A stretch of 64,000 nt of DNA from Forficula auricularia. Taxonomy: Eukaryota > Arthropoda > Insecta > Dermaptera > Forficulidae. The translations under genes were made by a program, and so were the position numbers. Where the stretch lies: contig JALMQS010000187.1 of NCBI GenBank assembly GCA_024734495.1, positions 13,505,128 to 13,569,127 on the forward strand. Direction: 5' to 3'. Below the pieces are notes generated by a model, which saw nothing but the letters and a program-made list of their open reading frames with translations, was not told the origin of the DNA and did not search any database. Shown piece after piece: positions 31,366-41,930 of this stretch. Numbering within the stretch: the first letter of the stretch is position 1; each line of letters starts with the position of its first letter.

Positions 31366-31600
31366 TAATATGATAAAATCCATAATCCCTCCAAAGGCTT
31401 CATTTTTCGTGAAATACGCCGCAATTCATAAGATTCAACACCGTAACGCGCTTAAATTGGATACTACCCAAACAAACGCATTCGCCAATTCGTTTAACCC
31501 TATCCCCGAAGACTGGAACTGCTTTTCCTTCGACATACTTCCCAGCAACTTACTAACCTTCAAACTTTTTCAAGACCCGAATCCACAAATAACTTCAACT
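31366..31600 (+). pseudogene. LINE RT C-terminal fragment (relative of the 10.6-kb LINE)
   Basis: Encodes MIKSIIPPKASF and PEDWNCFSFDILPSNLLTF, aligning with EIKSIIPPKACF and SRNWNSLPASIFPSTYDLQT of the LINE at 10589-11326. It is diverged and has no tail. Confidence 0.7.
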
Positions 31601-31739
31601 CCGACCCAATCCCTGAAATCTCTTCTTATTTTCACGATACAAAAAGGGACCGCCGCGGACTACAGGGACTATACTTTTTTTGGTGGAACTTCTTCTTGTA
31701 TCAATATGAATATAAAAAATTGGTTAAGTCATTTTCAAG

Positions 31740-32146
31740 ATATTTAAAAAAAACTAAAAAAGTACTGAAATAAAGTAATAATGTTTGTGGACCGATATGT
31801 ACCAAAAACTAATCAGCGCTTCATTTTATTAAAATAATGGTAGGTTTTGCGCAATTTCAATTCAATCGGTGCAACGGTGTGGAAAAAATCGTGGACCAAA
31901 AAAACGATAACATCACATCCATCCACACGCACTTTCCAAAAAAATGGCACTTTTGGCCTCTCGACGAGACCCCATGTAATTTTTGGCAAAACCGTCACGT
32001 GCTAAAATTTAATCTAATTGAATACTTCAATTTGTGACCTTAATTGATTCCATGGGTTCCTTAGTCTTTACCTGAGGACCCTTTGAAGTCGCGCTTGCCG
32101 CGAGACCGATTACAATACTTTCCCCATGTTTTGCATTGAATAAAGT
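31740..32146 (-). mobile_element. Family H copy 5, 5' part only
   Basis: Inverted relative to copies 1-4. Its 5' end (ACTTTATTCAATGCAAAACA) lies at 32146, and it runs through the GCGGCAAGCGCGACTTCAAA block before breaking off near 31740. Confidence 0.8.
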
Positions 32147-32227
32147 AAAAAAAAAACAAAAACAATTATAACTGTCGGTAATGATAAAGAATCCGTGCAA
32201 ATTCAAACGTTAACTGAAAACATTACT

Positions 32228-32640
32228 CATGTTGCGAATGAAATAGAACGAGATGGCTTTGAACAGATAAAGAATCAAGTGACATTCAAGAGTTGCTTAA
32301 ATTGTAAGATGAAGATTTGACTGAAACCAACTTGGAAGAGTATGTTAATTCCCATTCCATTGAAGAGGAAGTTTCAAAGATCACTGAAAAGGTGATAATA
32401 AACTTAAAAAACCTGAGTGAAGGTTTAGGGATGGCAATTGAGCTGAGAATGATTTCTTCATAAAAATCGATCCATCTATGGAAACAAGTCTTGTTTCTAA
32501 AAGGCAAATTGATAATTTCACAGTTGAATATCAATCCGAATTGAAAGACCGTTTAAAAGCGACAAAACAAGAAGAAATATCACTAAATTCTTTAAACCAT
32601 TGCCTAAACCTGATAATAGTAATTATTTTTGTTAAAAAAT
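32228..32640 (+). pseudogene. pogo/Tigger-like transposase C-terminal relic
   Basis: Translated pieces include DEDLTETNLEEYVNSHSIEE, NLSEGLGMAIELRMIS, SKRQIDNFTVEYQSELKDR and, in another frame, KFFKPLPKPDNSN. This order matches the C-terminal tail of Tigger/jerky-type pogo transposases. Stops and frameshifts are present and the DDE domain is absent. Confidence 0.65.
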
Positions 32641-32692
32641 CTCTCATTAAATTGCTTATATTTTGATTTTTATTAATTATTAATTATTTTTT

Positions 32693-34021
32693 ACTTTATC
32701 CAATGCGAAGCATGGGAGAAAGTATTGGAATCGCTCTCGCGGCAAGCGCGACTTCAAAAGGGTCCTCAGGTAAAGACTACGGAACCCATGGACTCAATTA
32801 AGGTCACAAATTGAAGTATTCAATGAGATTGAATTTTTAGCACGTGACGGTTTTGCCAAAAATTACCTGGGATCTCGCCGAGAGGCCAAAAAGTGCCATT
32901 TTTTTGGAAGTGCGTGCGGATGGATGGATGGATGTATGTGTGTGTGTTATCGTTTTTTTCGTCCACGAATTTTTCCACACCGTTGCACCGAATGAATTGA
33001 AATTGAAAACCTACCAGTATTTTAACAAAATGAAGCGCTGATTAGTTTTTGGTACATATCGGTCCACAAACATTAGTACTTTATTTCAGTACTTTTTAGT
33101 TTTTTCTAAATATCTTGAAAATGACTTAACCAATTTTGATGAAATTTAATATCCTAATTAAGTACCTTGGGACCCACAAAAAAGGTTATATAAAGTTTTT
33201 AGTAAAATTATATTTTAAAGTACTTTACTCTAGAACATATTAATATTTCAAATGAATTTGGATAAAGTTTAGCAACGATCCGTTGCAGTTTTTTTAATTT
33301 TTAATTTTAAATTCTTTAAAATTTATTTATTTGATCGTTTTAAGATAGATCATTTAACCTAACTTGAGTAAGAATGGTTAGGCTTCTCGCTGTGAAATGG
33401 TAAAAATTTGGGAGGAAATTTTATAAGTAACCATAGCAACCGAGTTGTTTTCTTATCAGTTACCATTGCTGAAGACATGGAGGAATCGAGTTAAAATCAA
33501 AAATAGCGATTGATTCTCATCTAGTACTTGAGGAATAACCATTCTATATTGGATTTTTGACGTTTCGGTTTTTATTGGTAACCATTGCTGAAGACATAGA
33601 AGAATCGAGTTAAAATCAAAAATAGCGATTGATTCTCACCTAAGAACTCACTAAAGAATTTAGTCTTTTTGATTTTAAGTCGATTCTTCCACGTTTTCAG
33701 TAGAGGTTGCCATTAATAGTCAAAACATCAAAAATGGAATGCAATAAGGTTATTCCGCTAGTATTAGATAAGAATCGATCGTTATTTTTGATTTTAAGTC
33801 GATTCCTCCATGTCTTCAGCAATGGTTACCAATAATAATCAAAGCGTCAACAATCTAATGTAGAATTGTTATTCCTCAAGTAATAGGTGAGAATCAATCG
33901 CTATTTTTGATTTTAAGTCAACATTGACTGTAAATAGCAAGTGATATCTGATTAATAATAAAGGAATAAACATATTAATATTTCAAATGAATTTGGATAA
34001 AGTTTAGCAACGATCCGTTGC
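32693..34021 (+). mobile_element. Family H copy 3, full ends, with a nested 3' end
   Basis: ACTTTATCCAA (32693-32703) and TTGGATAAAGT (33993-34003) form a perfect 11-bp sub-terminal inverted repeat, followed by the stem-loop GCAACG-ATC-CGTTGC (34007-34021). A second copy of the terminal 60 bp, including the same stem-loop at 33272-33286, is embedded in the interior. Tandem units run forward from 33465 and inverted from 33700 to 33930. No ORF is encoded. Confidence 0.85.
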
Positions 34022-34194
34022 AGTTTATTTAATTTTGTAACCTTGGAACGAATTCCCTATAATCCCATTAAAATTACCATTTCGTGTTCATGGTTTCTGT
34101 ATTCGCGGCATATTTACGGAATATATCCCCCGCAAATAAGGAGTTTTGACTCCGCAATACATTTCATTTCCCCATTAGCTAGTTCCATTAATTT

Positions 34195-34500
34195 TTGTCA
34201 ATTAAGGTAGTTGTTTCACTATATGGATTTTCTTAGGATTTTTTTGAAATTTAGACAGATTATTATTTAAATAGTTCTGGATCGATTGAAGGCAAATTTA
34301 TGAACAATATAGTTCCGGAGATTTTAAATTCCAAAGATAGAATTTTTCAGACTCTTATACATTACACTATACGGGATATCGGAAAGTTTACAAACATTTT
34401 TAATTATAATTAAGAAACTCTTTTTACCATTGTTATAAAAAACGAAACCAACATTAAACAATAACTAATACATTTTTTAAGAAAATTTTAATTCATAGTT
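34195..34500 (+). repeat. Interspersed repeat S, copy 1
   Basis: Shares about 300 bp with 63090-63430 in the same orientation (for example ACTATACGGGATATCGGAAA, AACCAACATTAAACAATAAC). Short fragments resemble the start of 19.7 kb (AAGGTAGTT). No coding capacity. Confidence 0.75.
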
Positions 34501-34966
34501 ACAACATAGTTTTTGAGATAATAATTAATAAATAATGAAAAATTTAAACTAAAAACAAGCTGGGAACAACACATTTATTTAACCTAAAAAGTGAGTTAAC
34601 TTTAGTACATTTTTGAGGTTTTTTCGCTTCAGCCATTGTCACAACAGCTTTCAATCACTTATTAAGAACTTTTTGATTTATAAATCTTCCTTTATAATGT
34701 ACTTTATCTGACATTTCTATGATAAAATATATAAGCTCGGATAGTATTGCCAGATTTGTCAAACGAGCACGGGATTGGATAGTAGTGGTACATAAACAGC
34801 AAAAAGTTTTGGTCTTATGAATTGTGAGTCCTTATTGTCTGTACTATATTATACTCTAGCACTAACTTTTGGCTACTATTGTTGCGATTCAACTACCTTA
34901 ACAATCAATAGAGAATGAATGTTCAAGTGCCAAGAGGATAGTTTGAAATGTTGAAAAATACGTTAC
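34501..34966. other. Unassigned intronic sequence
   Basis: No gene or repeat recognised upstream of the exon that ends at 34967. Confidence 0.4.
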
Positions 34967-35132
34967 CCGGAAGAGAAGCTCTGCGATGCATCTCCAGAAG
35001 AAACGGAGGCTGCGCCGCTGCCTGCGCCGTTCCGCGATAAAAAAGGGTCGAACGGGAGCTCGCCAGCGCCAGTGCCACTGCCCAGACCACAGTCGAGTTC
35101 ACAATGACTCGAATTATGCGCCAGAGTAGATC
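34967..35132 (-). CDS. LGR-family receptor, C-terminal tail exon (Gly/Ser-rich)
   Basis: A 166-bp segment with acceptor CATCAG at 35133-35134 and donor GG-GTAACG at 34965-34966. The entering phase matches the TM7 exon (two bases, GA, complete a Gly codon). It reads STLAHNSSHCELDCGLGSGT and GAGELPFDPFLSRNGAGSGA, then ASVSSGDASQSFSS, and exits in phase 2, as the next exon needs. The GC content is well above its surroundings, which supports coding. The acceptor has a weak pyrimidine tract. Another frame is open too, so the frame relies on phase continuity. Confidence 0.6.
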
Positions 35133-35504
35133 CTGATGAACCAATTTTTAGCTTAAAAGTTCTATGGACTAAATCTAATCCTATAACTCTCTGGAAATCG
35201 AGATGTTTTTCTTTCTTCGTAGTTATTTGTTTCTTAATTTTTCCTATATCCAATCTTGAAACCAAAACAGCCTCGAGGAGAACAAAAATAAACCACATGT
35301 CAAACAAACATGTCGATTCTATTCCTTTCAATTGCCAGTAGCAGTATCACTCGAGTTTCTATGTTATATACTAGAAAACGTTCCCAATAATCATTTTTCT
35401 GAATAATTTTCTTTTTCATATAAAAATATATACAAATTTAATTCATTTGGCCGTAAGGAACATAAATGAATAAACCAATTCCTTTTTTTTTTTTTTTTTT
35501 TGAA

Positions 35505-36310
35505 ATTACATTATCGAAGCTTTCAAAATTAGAATGGACCAACCAAAAAATCTCATTTTCGCTGATAACCTCTATAATCAATTGGATGCTCCTTATTTTG
35601 GATATTTTAGAATATTTACGCTGTCAGGCGCTCATATGGTTAGAAATAAATAAAAAAATATCCCCCAATTTTCAAGTCTCTATCTCAATTTCAAGCTAGT
35701 GCTACGCAGCGATTAAGTTTCCCCATCTAAATAACATGGGGTTTTTGGCATTGAACAATCAATTTTTTATTCCGGCCAAAGTAATAGTTCAAAAAAATTG
35801 AAACTATGCAGACTTTATCCTTATAATACTAGAGATCCCTCAGAATTTTTGTAGATTTTTAGCTATTATAATTTTGGAGTCTATAATTTAGTAATACTAA
35901 GATATAGCAGTATTTTATCTAGATGTAACTTCAAAATTATAATAACTAAAAATCTGTAAAAATTCTGAAGGATAGCTAGTCAAGTCTCTATATCAATTTC
36001 AAGCTAGTGCTACGCAGCGATTAAGTTTCCCCATCTAAATAACATGGGGTTTTTGGCATTGAACAATCATTTTTTTATTCCGGATAGTTTCAAATTTTTT
36101 GAACTATTACTTTGGCCGGAATAAAAAAATTGATCGTTCAATTCCAAAAACCCCATGTTATTTAGATGGGAAACTTAATCGCTATGTAGCACTAGGTTAA
36201 AATTGAGATAGAGAATTGAAACTTGGGGATATTTTTTAAAAATTTATTTATAACCATATGAGCCCCTGTCAGCGTAAATATTTGAAAATATCCAAAATAA
36301 GGACCACCCT
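35505..36310. repeat. Complex foldback with direct and inverted duplications
   Basis: 35510-35760 is mirrored by 36060-36310. In addition 35675-35780 recurs directly at 35975-36090 (CTAGTGCTACGCAGCGATTA both times). The centre 35830-35970 is itself palindromic around a CTCAGAATTTTTGTAGATTT block. This suggests repeated template switching or nested foldback insertions. Confidence 0.8.
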
Positions 36311-36939
36311 AATAATCAAGTAGGTTTTTGATACAACTAAATAGACAGTGTGGTCCAAACTTAGTTGTTAAATGTGCTTCTAGATTACAGCACAGGTACC
36401 ACTTTTGCCTTGAATCTTTACCTCTATTTTGCTGGATTTCTCATAAAAAAAAAACAAAAGTGGGATGGTCTACTCTGCTTTTGAACGCCTCATTTATTTC
36501 TCTTTTTTATTAAGTGTTATTTTGCTAATGCTCAAAAGAAGGAGATACTCTGGTTCCCAACGTTCATAATAATGATGGAAGATATTTTAGTTTTGATTAG
36601 TTTGATGTAGTCTAATGAAATGACAAAAAGTAAGAGTTTTATTTTTCTTAACAATATTTTTACCCTAAAAAACCAATTCGTTTTAAAGTATCATACATTT
36701 TTCGTTTTATTCCCCAAGCACTCACCCTTAATGGATCTAGGATGACGGATCTAAGATAATGATGATATGACAAAATATTAACTCAATGTTTACTACATGG
36801 TGCATTAATATCAATTAATTAACTCAGAAAAATGTGAAATTTCTATGGAAATAAAAATTTATGATTTCTATATAAATAAATCAATAATATTAATTTTGTT
36901 AAGGGAGAATGGTATGTGTTCTTGGTGAAAATTTATACA
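36311..36939. other. Unassigned intronic sequence
   Basis: AT-rich, no gene recognised. The small frame at 36328-36513 has no recognisable domain. Confidence 0.4.
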
Positions 36940-37009
36940 AATATAAAATACTAGGTAGGTTTCACAAAAATAAAAGATAAGATGCTTGTTTAGCAAGAGT
37001 CCATATATA

Positions 37010-37959
37010 TTAGGTTGATGCATAATTATGGAACGTTTGTATTGGCGCGTTTTTCTTTAGCCAAAAATGGCGTTTTGTTTATTTTTTTATAAAAACAATC
37101 TTCTCTATTTATAGTTAATAAAAATGCGTGTCGAAAACCATATTCATATTCGTCATATTATGCTCTACCACTACGAGAAAGGATGGAAGGCAGCACAGTC
37201 ATTTCGCGATCTCAACGAACTTTTTGGCGAAGGAACAATTACTGATAGTGCAGTACGGAAGTGGTTTGCCCGTTTCAAATCAGGTGACACTAGTTTGGAG
37301 GATAAAGAAGGAAGAGGTCGGCCATCGGATTTTGATGATCAGGCACTTCTGACAGCCGTGGAAGAGGATGGAAGCCTTACAACACGAATGCTGGCTGCAG
37401 ACTTCAATGTCGACCAATCAACGATCGTTCGACGCCTCAAAAAGCTTGGCAAGGTATGGAAATTGGATGGCAATTCAACATAAACAGCGACGTCTACCTG
37501 GCACAGCTTGACCGTCTTCACGGTGCAACCGAGGCGAAAAGACCGCGCAAAAAGAACCACATCGTGTTCCATCACGATAACGCACGTCCACATGTTGAGC
37601 GCCGGGTCGTCGAATTCATCGCCAATAAGGGCTGGGATCTACTCCCACATCCGCCGTACTCACCGACCGAAGCACCGACGGACTATCACATCAACTGCTC
37701 TCTGAAAAACTGGCAAAAGACTAAGATCTACGACGATTTGGATGACTTGGTGGCCGATGTCAAAGCGTGGATTGCCTGCAAGAATCGTGACTTCTTCGCC
37801 CATGGAATCGACCGACTGGCAAGCAAATGGGAAGCAGTTATTAAAGTAGATGGTGAATACGTTCCCGAATAATCAATTAAACATGTTTTTGTTAAATTTT
37901 ATTATTGTTTTTGCTGAATAAAAATATTTTTAAAAAACGTTCCATAATTATCAACCTAA
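37010..37959 (+). mobile_element. mariner element, internally deleted
   Basis: TIRs TTAGGTTGATGCATAATTAT (left) and its complement ATAATTATCAACCTAA (right), flanked by TA at 37008-37009 and 37960-37961. The 950-bp element has lost about 350 bp of transposase compared with a typical 1.3-kb mariner. Confidence 0.95.
37124..37872 (+). pseudogene. mariner transposase with deleted catalytic core
   Basis: 37124-37480 encodes the DNA-binding half (ESHIR-like start, FGEGTITDSAVRKWFARFKS, AADFNVDQSTIVRRLKKLGK). The frame then shifts and joins the C-terminal half (IVFHHDNARPHVERRVVEF, YDDLDDLVADVKAWIACKNR). The segment holding the first catalytic Asp is missing. FHHDNARPH keeps the second Asp. The third motif reads Y-S-P-T-E-A-P instead of the usual Y-S-P-D-L-A-P, so its Asp is lost. 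It is not functional. Confidence 0.9.
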
Positions 37960-38110
37960 TATTTCGGGGTATGATCTCATTTTCAGGAGTTCACTTTCCA
38001 CTGTGAGCTTCTGAAGATGGGCTTATACCCAGAAATATATATAGAGTCGTGCTAAACAAGCTTATGTTTTATTTTTGTGAAACCTACCTACGTAGTATTT
38101 TATATTTTAA

Positions 38111-39018
38111 ATTTTAAAACGTTTCTTAAATTTTTCAAAATTTTCTTTACTAACTTATATATTTTCGGGATCTGAGAATATTAGATAATAATAATTTATA
38201 TTAATCTGTCATTTTTGATTCTTCAGGATTATAAATAATTAAGAATAAAAATATACAGCGAGATCTCGCATGGAAGTTCGAAGATAATATTTAAAGAGAT
38301 ATTAATTAAAAATTAAAAATCAATCAATCAAAATAAAAGCTCATCTTGTTTTTTAATGAATTGATAATTAAATAACGAAATCATCAAATTATTTATCAAA
38401 AGAGAAGCTGTCCTTTAATTTTGATTGATTGATTATCTACCGAATACAAATATCTACCTACAGGCAAACTAAATTTAATATATAAAATAGTGAAAAGTTC
38501 TTATATATCTACAAGATTATGAAAGTGAACTAATTAAAAAAATAAAATAAAATAGAAAAAATTGGTTTTTTCATATTTTGTCTTGCATCCATTCATTTAA
38601 GGGGGTTCGTGACTGTTTATCATTTTTATAAAAAAATTCTCAAATTTTTACCATCGAATCATTGATGCATTATATATTTATTCCCGAAATTTGAGGTTGA
38701 TCGTCTGTATATAATAATCTTCTTAATGATATCTTAGTACATAATAATAAAAAAAAAATTCTTTGTTCAATTTCATTCTTTTAGTTTTTTGACAAAAAAC
38801 AATTACTTTGTTTAAAAGGTTTATATTTTATGTTAGTTGATGAATTGAATGAATTGTGATAGAAAAAAAGAATACTGTTTGAAATTTTTTTTCTCGTAGT
38901 AAAAAATCCTGACAAATAAGTTTAATAAATGAGGTTAGAAAAACTAACCTAACATACCATTATACTTTGTAAAAATGATCAATAAAAAGATGTCTAATGG
39001 CTTTGTTTCGCTATTTCA
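38111..39018. other. Unassigned intronic sequence
   Basis: AT-rich, without recognised genes or repeats. Confidence 0.4.
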
Positions 39019-39058
39019 GCCACTGAAGAAGTTGCAAAACAGCAACGAAACGTATGGC
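39019..39058 (+). ncRNA. Hammerhead ribozyme-like motif 4
   Basis: Order: GCCA (stem I), CTGAAGA core, extra A, GTTGC-AAAACA-GCAAC (stem II), GAAA, CGT, A at the cleavage position, TGGC (stem I). Core and pairing are intact. It occurs singly, without an inverted partner nearby. Confidence 0.75.
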
Positions 39059-39536
39059 ATATTTAATCAAAACTTGTATTTAATTTAATTTAAAGTCTTG
39101 TCCAACTCCCTACGATTCCTTTAGTTATTAATCATGGACACGAATAATGAAATATTATCTCAATATTCTTTTTATTAATATTATCAAAACAAAGATTTTT
39201 ATTCCAAGTTAACCTCATTATTAACAATTTTTTTTTTATTAAAAAATTTAGTAGGGAGAAGTTGTCACTCCGCAGAAATACAAAATATTTTTTCGAAGTT
39301 CAACCAGATAGATAAGCTGTCCCGAACCTCCTTAAAGCATATTAAGAGATGTTTGTTTTGAAATCAAATAATATTGAACTGTTGAATGGATTTCTAGTTG
39401 TCTTTATATAGAATTCAAATCTTATTTATTTTACAAAACTTTAAATATCTCAAAACTATAAATACATTTAGAACACTTACTACATATATTTATAATTTTA
39501 TATATATTAACTTATAACTCAAAAACCGTGCATTAT

Positions 39537-39850
39537 CAGTGGCGAACTAAGCTTATGCGCGGACATAGTCATACGAAAATTTGCGGACATTTAATTCTAA
39601 GAGACATTTATATATATATAGGTATCTCAGGCTCATTCAAACCTATATCAGAATTGATATAAGTTGTTGGAAATACTTTTTTAAAAACTGTGTTTATTGC
39701 CGGCGTTCGTTTCACAACATCATCTTCGCGTTTTCTTTTAAGTTCACGATTAATTTTGTCTTGGTAAGTATTGTGCCCACTTGGCCCACTTTTCTTACTC
39801 ATTTTTACTTTTAATTACCTACAGATGGTTGAGATTTATAATTAAAAGGT

Positions 39851-39920
<70 letters not shown>

Positions 39921-40332
39921 GATTTCTATACAACACAATATCACAGGGATTCACATGACTAAAAAAACGCCATCTATCTGCATGTCAACAACTTAGAAAA
40001 CTAAATCCCCTAGATAATTCGTTTAGTGGATTCTATTTTACACTAAAATAAATAGAGCGTTATATTTGAATTTATTTCCTTTTTCAACACAGATTACTTA
40101 CAAAAACTTTCAACATAGATAAAAGATATACATGGACGGAAGTAGTAAGGTACCTAAGTCATTCCTGTCCTCAATAAAACATTTTAATTCGCCTATTATT
40201 TTAAGATGAATAAAACTGTTCGTTGGGCCATTGGCTCGTTTCCGTCTCTCCTGATATAACTTTTATTTTTTGTACACCGAGCGCGCGGACATAGGCACGT
40301 GCCTATACTGACTGCGGGTAAACGCGCCACTG
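39537..40332. mobile_element. hAT-like non-autonomous element
   Basis: Starts CAGTGGCGAACTAAG and ends AACGCGCCACTG. A minus-strand frame at 39608-39802 begins MSKKSGPSGHNTYQDKINRE, resembling the start of hAT-type (ZMYM-like) transposases, and is truncated after 64 codons. The flanks do not give a clean 8-bp duplication. Confidence 0.65.
39859..39915. repeat. (TA)n microsatellite
   Basis: An uninterrupted TA run of roughly 28 units within the hAT-like element. Confidence 0.95.
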
Positions 40333-40342
40333 TGCTTATATG

Positions 40343-41493
40343 AAAAAAAAGTTTCAAATAAAAGTTTATTTATATCAGGGGGGAAATTAAACTACGCTAT
40401 TGTTTGTCGACCTAGAACAAGCTTTCATGGGCATTTCGAGGTCAACTTCTGTTTTTTAAATGGAAACCTATATGTTTCTGTACATATTCTGAATCTACAA
40501 AAAAAAACTGAACAACTTTTATTAAAACTATTTTTTTATACGACATCAAATAATAAAAAATATTAAATCAATTAGATCTCAAAAAAATTCTAATAATTAT
40601 TTTTAACAATCATTCAACTTAATTATCAAATAATAATGATCAAATATTTAATTATTAAATAAATAATTTAATAATAATTAATAATTTAATAATTTTGCGA
40701 CACTGTTCTGAGACATTCCAGAGTGTATCGCAAGTCTTCTGGTTGAATTCCAGTTCCAATTTCGTTATTTTGGCCTTTTTAAGTTTCTTCCTAGCCTTTA
40801 CATTTCCTTTTTTTTTTTTTTTTTTAACAAATTTACAACACGATGAAATGAAGCTTGAGAGGGTGTATTTCTATCAGGAAAGCGCTCGCCATCCATTTCA
40901 ATGGCAACCCCTAACACTTCTTCCACATTCACCATAAATTAAGACCATTTCAATTCTGTCTTCAACAAAAAATGCTCCATTTTTATTATGGTAATACAAT
41001 AATACTACTGGATTGACACGAGAAATAGACTTTTTTAAACTCAAGACTTTTAAATAGATCTATTAAGTAGAAAATAATCTCTTAAATCGGTGTATAATGA
41101 AGTTTTAATATCATTATAAACACTTATTTTCATTGTTGTGACTTTTCGATTTAATAAATATTTATTTAATAATTAATTATTTGATCATTATTATTTGATA
41201 ATTAAGTTGAATGATTGTTAAAAATAATTATTAAGTTTTTTTTAGAGATCTAATTGATTTAATATTTTTTTTATTTGATGTCATATAAAAAAATAGTTCT
41301 AATAAAAGTTGTTCAGCTTTTTTTTGTAGATTCAGGAATATGTACAGAAACATATGGGTTTCCATTTAAAAAACAGAAGTTGACCTCGAAATACTCTTGT
41401 AAAGCTTGTTCTAGGTCGACAAACAATTGCGTAGTTTAGTTTCCTCCTGATATAAATAAACTTCTATTTGAAACTTCTTTTCATATAATGCAC
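40343..41493. mobile_element. Large foldback element with ~325-bp inverted arms
   Basis: 40343-40668 and 41155-41493 are near-identical inverted repeats (for example CAACTTTTATTAAAACTATT mirrored by AATAGTTCTAATAAAAGTTG). The 490-bp centre has only short open frames and no recognised domain. No target duplication was identified. Confidence 0.85.
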
Positions 41494-41930
41494 TGTTTTT
41501 TAGTTACAACTGTCTCAAGATAAAAATCTCACCCGATATATTAAAAATGTAAGTTAATATTTGGAGAGGGTCTGCTTGTGCAGTTTATGCATTTTTCATT
41601 AAAATGAAATATTTAAGCAATTTTATTAAAAATCAATGATATAAATCAGTCTATGTGAATCGAGATTAACATTAAAGTAATCGCGTAAGCGCTAATTATA
41701 CCAGCGTTACACAACTCTAGGCTGCCTAACTGCCGCATTCTAGATCGTTCCAAATGAAATTTATTATATTAATAAAAAAAAAATAATATTTAGGCACTTT
41801 AATAAACTAAACACCTCTCACCTTATCAAATTGTTCTTATTGCTTTACTTACAAAAATTGTCGTTTATTGTAAAGAGTATGATTAATAGCCAGCAGAATT
41901 TCTTCCACTTTATAATAAGATATATATGAC
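41494..41930. other. Unassigned intronic sequence
   Basis: No gene or repeat recognised. Confidence 0.4.

Larger units (their letters stand above)
36940..38110. mobile_element. MITE-like foldback split by a mariner
   Basis: ACTAGGTAGGTTTCACAAAA near 36950 is mirrored by TTTTGTGAAACCTACCTACG near 38090, and the inner part (TTTCGGGGTAT against ATACCCAGAAA) closes the hairpin. Removing the mariner (37010-37959 plus one TA) leaves a palindrome of about 220 bp. Confidence 0.85.
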
